DNA of 10,242 bases from Candidatus Rifleibacteriota bacterium (GTDB lineage: Bacteria > Riflebacteria > Ozemobacteria > Ozemobacterales > Ozemobacteraceae), in contig JAKJFO010000135.1 of NCBI GenBank assembly GCA_022704885.1, positions 347-10,588 on the forward strand. The letters are read 5' to 3'. Positions 1 through 6,615 of the stretch are shown piece by piece (positions within the stretch are counted from its first letter, which is position 1; every line of letters starts with the position of its first letter). The notes beneath the pieces were generated by a model. That model made no database searches and was not told where the DNA came from. It was given only the letters and a program-made list of their open reading frames with translations. Made by a program: the position numbers and the translations under genes.

Positions 1-1093
1 GTGACTTGCCAAGAGAGCTGAGAAACGCCTTGATGTCGGCGTCAGCGACGACCTGATCACCGATCAGCCAGCGGCTGTCTTTGTGCTCGATGGTTATCGA
101 GCCCGAAGCATCGGCTGCAGTTATCTCGGTAAGGTTGTTTTGTGCCGGCAGAGCGAGATATTTGTCGCGAAAAGCATTAACATCGCGCTTCAACTCATTC
201 ACTGCCGAAACCAGAGAAGCGTGAACAGCTTTCTGTCCTGTTCGCCGCACGTAGACTTCGGTACCGGCCGTTTCACCAGCTTCGAGAGTAAAAGATCTGC
301 CATCGTTGCCGACTACGGAAATGGTTAGACTCGGCTGGCCAAAGCCATAGTCTGCATCTTCTTCGGGCTCGTCAGTTACAAAATTCGAAATGCGTAGATT
401 ACGCAGACGCTCTATCAGTTCGGCGACAGCAACACCATCAGCAGAATATGAAGCAGGCTGATCGATAAACCATTCGCTGTAAGAGTCACCCAGTCGCAAT
501 TCGACCGACGACTGCGGCATACCGATGCTGATCTGCCTTATCTGCCCGAAATCTTCTCTGAACCAACGCCGATCACGCAAATCATCGAAACTTTTGTTAA
601 AATCACCGCGAATATAGCCCGGCACCATAAACACCCGACTGTCACCCTTTTTCGCCAGGTAGTAAGAACCGGCGATCTCGGTTTTGCTACCAAGAACGAG
701 CTCCCAGCTGCGATTACCGGCCTCTATCAGCACGGTCGGCGCATTTTCATCTATGCCGTATCCGGCGGTATCGGTAGCGTTTTCTGCCACGATCATTTCG
801 TATTTCAGTTCGGCAAAATGCAGCGCCACGCCTTCAGCCTCGTTCAGATCAGCATCCAGCTCACGCGGCAACACAATGCGACTGCTACCGGAAGCGATTT
901 CCAGCTTAAAAAGGATCTCACCTGCAGACTTCCAGGCAATAGAGGTGATGTCGGCAGCCTGGCAACCCATTATCGATTCTGGTTTCTGAGCTCCGGGCGG
1001 AAGTTGTTCGGCGGTTTCAAAGTAATTGGCATAAACCAGCAGCAGGATCAGAACTACAAAAGCGACGGCAGTAGGCATTAAACGCTTTTTCAT
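1..1093 (-). CDS. DUF4340 domain-containing membrane-anchored protein, partial (C-terminus outside window)
   Basis: Read on the minus strand from an ATG at 1093, this frame stays open for 364 codons to the window edge, so the C-terminus is missing. An ideal Shine-Dalgarno site (AAGGAGG, 1101-1107) lies 7 nt upstream, inside the end of the preceding gene, and the start is 1 nt after that gene's stop. Residues 1-5 are basic, residues about 7-24 form one hydrophobic helix, and the rest is hydrophilic, which suggests an anchored protein with an extracytoplasmic domain. The body resembles DUF4340: YGI at 112-114, YY at 144-145 and a DLRDRRWF block at 171-178 recur as YGF at 249-251, VY at 280-281 and AFRDKYL at 307-313. 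The protein is thus made of modules of about 137 residues, the third being cut off. DUF4340 proteins are commonly encoded beside GldG-type ABC components, as here. Their molecular function is unknown. I infer a periplasmic accessory of the same complex. Confidence 0.87.
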   Translation of the reverse strand, partial: MKKRLMPTAVAFVVLILLLVYANYFETAEQLPPGAQKPESIMGCQAADITSIAWKSAGEILFKLEIASGSSRIVLPRELDADLNEAEGVALHFAELKYEMIVAENATDTAGYGIDENAPTVLIEAGNRSWELVLGSKTEIAGSYYLAKKGDSRVFMVPGYIRGDFNKSFDDLRDRRWFREDFGQIRQISIGMPQSSVELRLGDSYSEWFIDQPASYSADGVAVAELIERLRNLRISNFVTDEPEEDADYGFGQPSLTISVVGNDGRSFTLEAGETAGTEVYVRRTGQKAVHASLVSAVNELKRDVNAFRDKYLALPAQNNLTEITAADASGSITIEHKDSRWLIGDQVVADADIKAFLSSLGKS

Positions 1094-1094
1094 G

Positions 1095-2702
1095 TCAGAC
1101 CCTCCTTCGCGCCATATAGACGATGCCACCGGCCAGAACAATCAGAAGTGGCATTGCAAGGACGCAGAGAGTGAAAATCTTACCGGTATCGCTTTCTTCA
1201 AATACGATACGCGGCATTTCGAGCACGCGCGGGCGCAGGGTTATCATCTGATACTGGCCGACCATCCAGTTCACGCCATTAATGAGAAGGTCACGATTGG
1301 CCAGAGCCCCGATATAACCATTCGAGAAGAAATCTGAATCGCCGAGCAGCATCGCTCTGGTAGCCGAAGCAGTTCCAGCACCGGTTCTTTCGGCAACAAC
1401 CCCCATATTGAGAGGTCCCTGCGCATCTCTACCTTCTTCGAACTCGATTTCAATGGATTCGCCAGGCTTGACCATGCGCTTGGCCCAGGCTTTGTCGATC
1501 GTTTTCATGATCGGGTCGACTCGATTGCCTTCTCTGGCTTCTACGGTCAGACTTCGGCAGTGGAACATCAGCCCGAGCATCTCTTTTTCGATTATCGGCG
1601 CGGTAATCGGATGCTCTTCAAGTGCAGGCGCAACTGTCCAGTAATTGCGCTGAATGCCGCGCGGATCAACGATGATATCATCATTGTATAATACGCCATA
1701 CTGCTGCAAAATAAGCTGTTCCAGTTTTTCAAGGCTCTTTCCCGGGTCGAGAGCTATCAGCAGATGTCCTCTGTTGCCCTGAATATAGTTACGCAACCTG
1801 TCGATTTCGTTATCGAGAAAGTCCTGCTGCGGTGCTATTATCGCGAGCACTGAAGTGCGTGGATCGATGTCATTTTCTAACAGAACGATTTCATCGACAT
1901 CATAGTTCTCGCGGGTCAGCAGTTCATGCAGCCCGGCGATATCGCGCGGCTGGTAGCCTGTAATAGAAGCTTCGCCGTGACCTTTGACAAAAGTAATAAG
2001 TCTTTTGATACCGCTGGTCACATTGAGTATGGCAGAAGTGATCGCCTGTTCGCCGGTGAACTTTGGCTTGGCGTCGGGAGAGCCGTATGCGTCGGGAATA
2101 TCGAACATCGCATCGCGCGCGACATCCTGGCGACTGTTATCGCACTGCACGACGATTGTTCCGACATTACTGATATTCATTGCCCTGGTGGTCACTGGAT
2201 CGCGCATGGGATCAACCAGTTTGAAGCTCAAGCGGTCGCTGTGGCGCTTATATTCGGTAAGCAGATCGGTAATCATGCCCTCTTCCGGGGTGCCGCGTGG
2301 ATAGAACGCGGTTATCAGGACATCTTTGTCGAGATTTCGCACAGTCTGAATCGTCATCTCGGAAATCGAAAAAAGCTGATTCTGTGTAAAATCATAGCGC
2401 ACGTTGCGCCTGAAGCCGATGTAAGAAAGCACTACCCCGATGCCAATGATCAGCAGAATCAACACGGCATCGTTGATCCAGAGCAAGGTTTTGCGGCTGG
2501 TCAACAACTCGTTGAACATTACTGGTCGCACGGCAAATGCGACTATGACCAGAACGAGCCCCAAAATTGCAATGCCGGCCGAAATATCATGACGGCTCGG
2601 AAAGTTGACATAGACCATACCGGCAGCCAGAAACACCAGAAGTGCCAGTATCAGTAGAATGTAAGGATAAACCGGAATCTGAATGCGACGTTTGTCCTGC
2701 AT
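1095..2702 (-). CDS. GldG-like ABC transporter auxiliary membrane protein
   Basis: A 535-residue protein of the GldG / ABC_transp_aux (PF09822) type. Three predicted membrane helices lie at about 13-33, 40-58 and 74-97, followed by a large soluble region (about 98-505), one helix at about 508-528 and a basic tail ending RRRV. Right after helix 3 comes the family hallmark YDFTQNQLFSIS (103-114). A mid-protein segment with KGHGEAS, a later APQQDFLD and LLIALDPG matches the conserved core of PF09822. In Flavobacterium, GldG works with GldA and GldF in gliding, but homologues are widespread in non-gliders, so gliding should not be assumed. The start at 2702 was chosen over an in-frame ATG at 2774 because a GGAGG site (2710-2714) lies 7 nt upstream and the extra 24 residues are cysteine-rich and lie within the permease gene. 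It starts 4 nt after the permease stop and ends 1 nt before the DUF4340 start. Confidence 0.9.
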   Translation of the reverse strand: MQDKRRIQIPVYPYILLILALLVFLAAGMVYVNFPSRHDISAGIAILGLVLVIVAFAVRPVMFNELLTSRKTLLWINDAVLILLIIGIGVVLSYIGFRRNVRYDFTQNQLFSISEMTIQTVRNLDKDVLITAFYPRGTPEEGMITDLLTEYKRHSDRLSFKLVDPMRDPVTTRAMNISNVGTIVVQCDNSRQDVARDAMFDIPDAYGSPDAKPKFTGEQAITSAILNVTSGIKRLITFVKGHGEASITGYQPRDIAGLHELLTRENYDVDEIVLLENDIDPRTSVLAIIAPQQDFLDNEIDRLRNYIQGNRGHLLIALDPGKSLEKLEQLILQQYGVLYNDDIIVDPRGIQRNYWTVAPALEEHPITAPIIEKEMLGLMFHCRSLTVEAREGNRVDPIMKTIDKAWAKRMVKPGESIEIEFEEGRDAQGPLNMGVVAERTGAGTASATRAMLLGDSDFFSNGYIGALANRDLLINGVNWMVGQYQMITLRPRVLEMPRIVFEESDTGKIFTLCVLAMPLLIVLAGGIVYMARRRV

Positions 2703-2706
2703 GGTT

Positions 2707-3417
2707 TTACCTCCACCTGTCTGATTCAAGCACACGCATGGCCAGAAACAGCCAGACCGTGGTGAACACGACAAAAAATATGACGTTGCCTGAATCGACT
2801 ATACCGCGCAGAAATTCGGCATAGCGGTCGAACAGCGACAGATTGCCGAGCAGTTCGCCAAAATCATTTTCGAAAGCATGACGGGCCCAGCCGAAGATCC
2901 AGAACAGGACAAGACCGCCAAAACTTACCATGGCAGCGATGATCTGGTTTTCAGTAAGCGTGCTGGCGAAAAGTCCCAGCGAAATATAGGCCGCACCGAG
3001 AAGAACGAGGCCAAGATATCCACTGTAGATTGGACCGAGATCGAAATCCTGCGAATAATGGGCGAGAATCAGCGGGTATTGCAGGGTCAGAATCATCAGC
3101 ACAAGATAAAGAACAAAACAGGCAAGAAACTTGCCGGCGATGATCTCAAACGGCGAAATTGGCGAAGTCAGAAGTAGTTCGATCGTCTTGCTCTTTTTCT
3201 CTTCGCTGACCAGACGCATGGTCAGAACAGGTGAAGCCAGCATCAATATGAAAGCAGCGTTATAGAGCATCGGCTCGAGCGTAGCAATCTTGCTGGTCAT
3301 CAGAATTACCCAGAACAGGTAACCAACAATCGACAGAAAAGAAGCAAACACAATATAGGCAATCGGCGAAAAGAAGAATGACTGCAGCTCTTTTTTCATT
3401 ATGGCGAATATCTTCAT
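2707..3417 (-). CDS. ABC-2 type (GldF-like) transporter permease
   Basis: A 236-residue integral membrane protein with about six hydrophobic helices (roughly 19-39, 52-65, 94-116, 131-152, 158-176 and 212-229). It begins with a short amphipathic stretch, MKKELQSFFFSPIAY, as is usual for ABC-2 permeases that start with a cytoplasmic elbow helix. The MRLVSEEKK segment at 67-75, followed by TIELLLTSP at 78-86, is the conserved cytoplasmic coupling region of the GldF/NosY-like permease group, which contacts the ATPase. The start ATG at 3417 overlaps the ATPase stop in an ATGA arrangement, so translation is probably coupled; an AGGA-like site lies upstream. An internal ATG seven codons in (MKKEL) is an alternative start but lacks the coupling. 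With the ATPase it should form the membrane channel or mechanotransducing core of the cassette; the substrate cannot be deduced. Confidence 0.9.
   Translation of the reverse strand: MKIFAIMKKELQSFFFSPIAYIVFASFLSIVGYLFWVILMTSKIATLEPMLYNAAFILMLASPVLTMRLVSEEKKSKTIELLLTSPISPFEIIAGKFLACFVLYLVLMILTLQYPLILAHYSQDFDLGPIYSGYLGLVLLGAAYISLGLFASTLTENQIIAAMVSFGGLVLFWIFGWARHAFENDFGELLGNLSLFDRYAEFLRGIVDSGNVIFFVVFTTVWLFLAMRVLESDRWR
2710..2714 (-). promoter_or_regulatory. Shine-Dalgarno site fixing the GldG-like start at 2702
   Basis: On the minus strand GGAGG lies 7 nt before the ATG at 2702, within the last codons of the permease gene. The upstream ATG at 2774 has no comparable site, so the shorter protein is favoured. 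Confidence 0.75.
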
Positions 3418-4361
3418 GCCGCTTCTTTCCTTTCTTCAACGCTGGTGAGCCTGAGAAAAACATCTTCGAGAGTGGCGCGAACCGGCGAAATTTCTCTAAA
3501 AACTGCGCCTTTCTGGCTCAAACTGCCGAACAGCTCATCAAAATCATCGTTGCGTGGGAGTTCGAGCCTGAACTCGTATGAATCTGAGTGTTCTTTGACT
3601 TCGCTGATTCTGGCGCCGGAAAAGTTATCGATAGTTTCGCGCCAGCTTTGATTTTTTGCCGGTTTGAGAACGATCTTCCAGGCCGGCGCTGCCTGAGCAC
3701 TCTTTTCCAGGTTGGCTACCGAGTCGACAGCTACGATCTCGCCTTCGCTGATGATGACTACTCTGCCACAGGTCATACTGACCTCCGGCAGAATGTGGGT
3801 AGACAGAATGATTGTATGGTCGCGGGCCAGATCCTTGATCAGGCCGCGTATTTCAATGATCTGGTTCGGGTCGAGACCGACCGTGGGTTCGTCGAGAATA
3901 AGCACTTCGGGGTTGTGCAGCAGAGACTGGGCAAGGCCAACACGCTGCCGGTAACCTTTCGACAGAGTTCCGATCACACGCCCGAGGCTTTCGGTCAGGC
4001 CGATGCGCTCGGCAACATAACCGATGCGCTCTTCGCGCATCCGCGATGGCAGTTCCCTGATCTCACCGATAAAATTAAGGTAGGAACGCACGGTCATTTC
4101 GTGATAGAGAGGCGGGGTTTCCGGCAGGTAACCGAGGCGACGCCGCACTTCAAGAGAGTCTTCAAACACATCGTAACCGGCAACCGATGCGGTGCCTGAA
4201 GTTGCCGGCAGGAAGCAGGTAAGAATGCGCATGGCGGTGGTCTTGCCGGCGCCATTGGGGCCGAGCAGACCGAGTATTTCGCCCTTTTCAACTTTCAGGT
4301 TCAAGTTATTAAGCGCCCTGAAGTTGTCATAATATTTGGTTATGTTCTGCATTTCGATCAC
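3414..4361 (-). CDS. ABC transporter ATP-binding protein (GldA/NatA-like)
   Basis: A 315-residue cytoplasmic ATPase that powers the permease encoded just downstream. Walker A is GPNGAGKTT (34-42), the ABC signature is LSKGYRQR (133-140), Walker B is VLILDEP (153-159) and the switch histidine is H189 in STH. The usual Q-loop glutamine is replaced by glutamate in YLPE (78-81), a substitution typical of this subfamily rather than a defect. Residues about 215-310 form a C-terminal extension ending ATLEDVFLRLT, the DUF4162-like tail of ABC-2 exporters. The start is taken as GTG at 4361: AAGGAG (4373-4378) lies 11 nt upstream, slightly long. The ATG at codon 4 would be about 20 nt from that site and is less likely. 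It is the first gene of the cassette and overlaps the permease by 4 nt. It could equally be called an ABC exporter ATPase of unknown specificity; the GldA label rests mainly on its neighbours. Confidence 0.93.
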   Translation of the reverse strand: MIEMQNITKYYDNFRALNNLNLKVEKGEILGLLGPNGAGKTTAMRILTCFLPATSGTASVAGYDVFEDSLEVRRRLGYLPETPPLYHEMTVRSYLNFIGEIRELPSRMREERIGYVAERIGLTESLGRVIGTLSKGYRQRVGLAQSLLHNPEVLILDEPTVGLDPNQIIEIRGLIKDLARDHTIILSTHILPEVSMTCGRVVIISEGEIVAVDSVANLEKSAQAAPAWKIVLKPAKNQSWRETIDNFSGARISEVKEHSDSYEFRLELPRNDDFDELFGSLSQKGAVFREISPVRATLEDVFLRLTSVEERKEAA

Positions 4362-4372
4362 AATGCACGTAT

Positions 4373-4378
4373 CTCCTT
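4373..4378 (-). promoter_or_regulatory. Shine-Dalgarno site for the ABC ATPase (GTG start)
   Basis: AAGGAG on the minus strand lies 11 nt upstream of the GTG at 4361. The spacing is long but is better than the 20 nt to the ATG at codon 4. Confidence 0.6.
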
Positions 4379-4391
4379 CCGGTGGAGCAGA

Positions 4392-4399
4392 ATTCTATA
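4392..4399 (-). promoter_or_regulatory. Possible -10 element for the ABC/GldG/DUF4340 operon
   Basis: The 74-bp gap between the family 2 glycosyltransferase stop and the ATPase start contains TATAGAAT on the minus strand, close to the -10 consensus. No good -35 hexamer lies 16-18 nt further upstream, and no stem-loop plus T-run terminator is visible in the gap. The cassette may have its own weak or activator-dependent promoter, or be read through from the glycosyltransferase gene. Confidence 0.3.
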
Positions 4400-4435
4400 T
4401 TCGATTAGACTCGCATGACGGCAGAAAGTTCCCGG

Positions 4436-5197
4436 TCAGGGTTTATTTTTTTCCTGATATTCCCATAGTTTAGCGTATTTGACCAGGCTGGATACCGCCG
4501 AAAAGATGTGGTAAAAGATACCGGGAAACCCATCGAGAACACCCAGACGCAAAAAAAGCCGCTTAACAATTTCGAGCTGCAGCACAAAAACTCGATAAAA
4601 CCTGAAACGTTTGCCCTGCTGGAATTTTTTTTCGGCATCGAGTTCGGTGTAACGGTTCAGCCGCGACCAGTAATCGAACATCGTGCGATAGCTGTAATGC
4701 AGCATATGATTCTTGAGCCGCCCCGGCCTGCTGCTGAGCTTGACAAATTCATGAACCGGCGTTTCTTCAAAGCGGCCAGCGCTTTTTCTGAACAGGCGCA
4801 GTTGCAGATCAGGGTAAGCGCCACCATAGCGCACTGGCCGGTTACAGAAGAAAAGCAGACGCGGAACAAGGTAACCGTCAAGTTCTGCATGACCAACCAG
4901 TTGCTGAATCTCGTCACGCAATGCAGGAGTTATGATTTCATCGGCATCGACACTCAAGATCCAGTCGCCGCTGGCAGCTTCGACAGCAAGATTTTTAGTT
5001 CTGGCAAATCCCTGCCATTCCAGTTGTGTAACTTTTATCTTTTCAGAACGGTATTCTTTGAGCAAATCGACAGTTCTGTCTGTGCTGAAACTGTCAAATA
5101 CGATGATCTCATCAACCCATTCGATGAGATGATCTACACAGCACTTGATATTGTGCTCTTCATTTCTGGTAATCAGGACTGCCGAAAGCAATGGCAT
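4436..5197 (-). CDS. Family 2 glycosyltransferase, WaaE/KdtX-like (LPS core type)
   Basis: A GT-A fold glycosyltransferase of about 253 residues, close in layout to the beta-1,4-glucosyltransferase-like group that includes WaaE/KdtX. Visible motifs are LITRNEE (8-14) in the first strand, VFDSFSTDRT (33-42) in the nucleotide-sugar site, and DADE (84-87) as the metal-binding DXD. A typical RLFRK segment follows, then HEF and the C-terminal YWSRLNRYTELDAEK block. The C-terminal third is basic and aromatic, as expected for a peripheral inner-membrane enzyme. It probably transfers a hexose to a lipid-linked or LPS-core acceptor; the exact sugar is not deducible. Two starts compete: ATG at 5197 (used here), only 2 nt from an AGGAGGT site, and an in-frame TTG at 5191, 8 nt from it and perhaps the true start (251 residues). 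A longer frame from ATG 5302 lacks a ribosome site. It is divergent from another glycosyltransferase, suggesting a small surface-glycan locus. Confidence 0.9.
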   Translation of the reverse strand: MPLLSAVLITRNEEHNIKCCVDHLIEWVDEIIVFDSFSTDRTVDLLKEYRSEKIKVTQLEWQGFARTKNLAVEAASGDWILSVDADEIITPALRDEIQQLVGHAELDGYLVPRLLFFCNRPVRYGGAYPDLQLRLFRKSAGRFEETPVHEFVKLSSRPGRLKNHMLHYSYRTMFDYWSRLNRYTELDAEKKFQQGKRFRFYRVFVLQLEIVKRLFLRLGVLDGFPGIFYHIFSAVSSLVKYAKLWEYQEKNKP

Positions 5198-5198
5198 G

Positions 5199-5205
5199 AC
5201 CTCCT
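5199..5205 (-). promoter_or_regulatory. Shine-Dalgarno site for the family 2 glycosyltransferase
   Basis: AGGAGGT on the minus strand is the only strong ribosome site upstream of the conserved glycosyltransferase domain. Its GGAGG core is 2 nt from the ATG at 5197 but 8 nt from the TTG at 5191, so it argues against the 5302 start and raises the possibility of a TTG start. Confidence 0.65.
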
Positions 5206-5367
5206 GCAGGGAACTTGAGAAAGCAGCTGTTGTGCTGCAAAATTTAACAGATGTTACCAGATTCGTGCCCGAATAGCCACCCCCAATCAGCTGAAATTTC
5301 ATCAGTATGCCATACGCTGTCCGAAACGGCGATAAATGGCTTGTGATCGTTTAAATGGGTAAATCGC

Positions 5368-5396
5368 TTGAAATTGTCTGACAGTTCTGGGATAAT
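5368..5396 (+). promoter_or_regulatory. Sigma-70-type promoter for the family 4 glycosyltransferase
   Basis: TTGAAA (5368-5373) and GATAAT (5391-5396) are separated by exactly 17 nt, with a TGG extended -10 immediately before the second hexamer. Transcription would begin near 5403. That places the nearby ATG at 5405 almost on the start point and leaves a leader of about 23 nt before the TTG at 5426, which has its own ribosome site. Confidence 0.7.
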
Positions 5397-5411
5397 GCAC
5401 GGAAATGAACC

Positions 5412-5417
5412 GAGGAG
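5412..5417 (+). promoter_or_regulatory. Shine-Dalgarno site fixing a TTG start at 5426
   Basis: GAGGAG lies 8 nt upstream of an in-frame TTG at 5426. The TTG-initiated protein begins with KIIQILNTHHW, the usual first strand of GT-B enzymes. The alternative ATG at 5405 adds seven unconserved residues and has no ribosome site. Confidence 0.7.
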
Positions 5418-5425
5418 CCTGCCAG

Positions 5426-6553
5426 TTGAAGATCATTCAGATTCTAAATACCCACCACTGGAGTGCTGCAGCAAATTACTGTATTACCATAACCCGCGAA
5501 CTGATAAAGCGTGGTCATGACGTGCTTCTTCTGACTGAACCCGGAAAAGCACTTGAAAAAGCAAAGGAAGCGGGCATAAGGTTCGACGACAGCATACGCC
5601 TGAATCACCGCAATCCGCTGCTGTTCGTTGATGCAATTAAAAGAATGAAACGCATCTTTCGCAGTTTCAAGCCTGACATCATCTCACCACACATGAATGA
5701 AGCCGCCTGGCTGCCCGGCATGATAGCGCGAAAAGCCTGGCCGGATGCGGTAATAGCACGAATCAGAACCGAATACGACCCACCTAAAAAGCACTTCATC
5801 AACCGCTACGTGCATCATGCCTGGATCGACCATCTGGTCGTTGGCTCGCAGCTGCATAAACGTCTTTGTGAAGAAATCCTCGACTATCAGCCAGAAAAAA
5901 TAAGTGTGGTCTATGGCGGCGTCGATGCCGGTCTGTATAATCCAGGCCTGCGTCAGACCAGCAATTTTCGCAATGAGATTGGCGCGACTGCGAACGAAGT
6001 TCTCATCGGACTACTGGCGCGCCTTGACCCGGTAAAGGGGCACGAATTCGCACTTGAGGCGCTCAGCCGCATCAGCAGTCTTCCAGCTCCGTTCCGACTG
6101 GTGATAATAGGTTACGAAGCTGAAAGAACATACGCATGGCTGAAAGAACAAGCTACTGCTCTTGGCGTACAGAACCGCATTTATTGTGCCGGCTATCGGA
6201 ACGACCTGCCCGAAGTTCTCGGCGCTCTCGATATCGGGCTGATATCCTCTGTCGGGTCCGAGGCAAACTCTCGGGCAGCCCTAGAATTCATGGCCTGCGG
6301 CAAGCCGGTTATTTCAACCAGCGTTGGCGTGATCCCGGAAATTATCCAGAATCAGGAACAGGGCCTTATCGTTCCGCCATGCGACATCGAGCAGATGGGC
6401 AGAGCCATGGAAAAGCTCGTTGCCAACCCGGTGTTGCGCATTAACATGGGCAAAGCTGCACGAAAGAAAGTTCTCGACAACTTTTCGCTCGATAAATTCG
6501 GCGCGGTAATGGAAAGTGTCTACGCAAAACTTCTGCGTACATCTCAAAATTAA
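5426..6553 (+). CDS. Family 4 (GT-B) glycosyltransferase
   Basis: A 375-residue retaining glycosyltransferase of the GT4 type. The N-terminal Rossmann domain starts at once with KIIQILNTHHWSAAANY, an acceptor-side loop, and contains SPHMNEAAW, resembling the usual histidine-containing acceptor motif. The C-terminal donor domain begins around VVYGGVD and carries ARLDPVKGH (about 198-206), a typical phosphate-contacting loop. The EX7E motif is E279 to E287, followed by ACGKPVISTSVG, which binds the nucleotide sugar. No signal peptide or membrane helix is seen, so it should act at the cytoplasmic face of the inner membrane. The TTG start is preferred for the reasons given for its ribosome site; starting at ATG 5405 would add seven residues. 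It is divergent from a WaaE-like enzyme and is followed by an independent promoter, so it is probably monocistronic. Likely role: LPS-core or other surface-glycan assembly; donor and acceptor are unknown. Confidence 0.92.
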   Translation: MKIIQILNTHHWSAAANYCITITRELIKRGHDVLLLTEPGKALEKAKEAGIRFDDSIRLNHRNPLLFVDAIKRMKRIFRSFKPDIISPHMNEAAWLPGMIARKAWPDAVIARIRTEYDPPKKHFINRYVHHAWIDHLVVGSQLHKRLCEEILDYQPEKISVVYGGVDAGLYNPGLRQTSNFRNEIGATANEVLIGLLARLDPVKGHEFALEALSRISSLPAPFRLVIIGYEAERTYAWLKEQATALGVQNRIYCAGYRNDLPEVLGALDIGLISSVGSEANSRAALEFMACGKPVISTSVGVIPEIIQNQEQGLIVPPCDIEQMGRAMEKLVANPVLRINMGKAARKKVLDNFSLDKFGAVMESVYAKLLRTSQN

Positions 6554-6558
6554 CGGTA

Positions 6559-6587
6559 TTGACTTAGATACGGGCTTACAATAGAAT
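6559..6587 (+). promoter_or_regulatory. Sigma-70-type promoter for the GAF/GGDEF gene (and probably metG)
   Basis: TTGACT (6559-6564) and TAGAAT (6582-6587) are 17 nt apart, each one base from consensus. The site starts 5 nt after the preceding stop codon. Transcription would start near 6594, giving a leader of only about 22 nt before the GTG at 6616. With no terminator visible downstream, this transcript could continue through metG and the TatD-family gene. Confidence 0.7.
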
Positions 6588-6615
6588 CCTGATAACTCAA
6601 CGGGGTACACAGACA

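Noticed and set aside
1926..2657. Long plus-strand open frame (243 codons) antisense to the GldG-like gene
   Set aside because: It is fully antisense to a gene with clear family motifs, lacks a ribosome site, and its translation shows no recognisable domain; it is a frame shadow.
2703..2774. 24-residue N-terminal extension of the GldG-like protein from ATG 2774
   Set aside because: It lies inside the permease gene in another frame, is rich in Cys and Gly, unlike the family N-terminus, and lacks a ribosome site; ATG 2702 has GGAGG at 7 nt.
3651..3660. Loss of the Q-loop glutamine as evidence that the ABC ATPase is inactive
   Set aside because: The glutamate is in YLPE (residues 78-81, near 4119-4130), a form common in this ATPase subfamily, and all other catalytic motifs are intact. 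The short stretch cited here has no special feature of its own.
4508..5218. Plus-strand open frame (236 codons) opposite the family 2 glycosyltransferase
   Set aside because: The minus strand carries clear glycosyltransferase motifs; the plus frame has no domain or ribosome site.
5198..5302. 35-residue extension of the family 2 glycosyltransferase from ATG 5302
   Set aside because: No ribosome site is present upstream and the added residues precede the conserved first strand; a strong site lies just before 5197.
5306..5337. Inverted repeat GCCAT...ATGGC in the divergent intergenic region as an operator
   Set aside because: Arms of five bases separated by about 22 bases are expected by chance and do not match a recognisable operator.
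5405..5425. ATG 5405 as start of the family 4 glycosyltransferase
   Set aside because: It falls at the predicted transcription start and lacks a Shine-Dalgarno site; the added seven residues are not part of the fold.
6559..6582. TACAAT at 6577-6582 as the -10 element of the promoter before the GAF/GGDEF gene
   Set aside because: The spacing from TTGACT would be only 12 nt; TAGAAT at 6582-6587 gives 17 nt.
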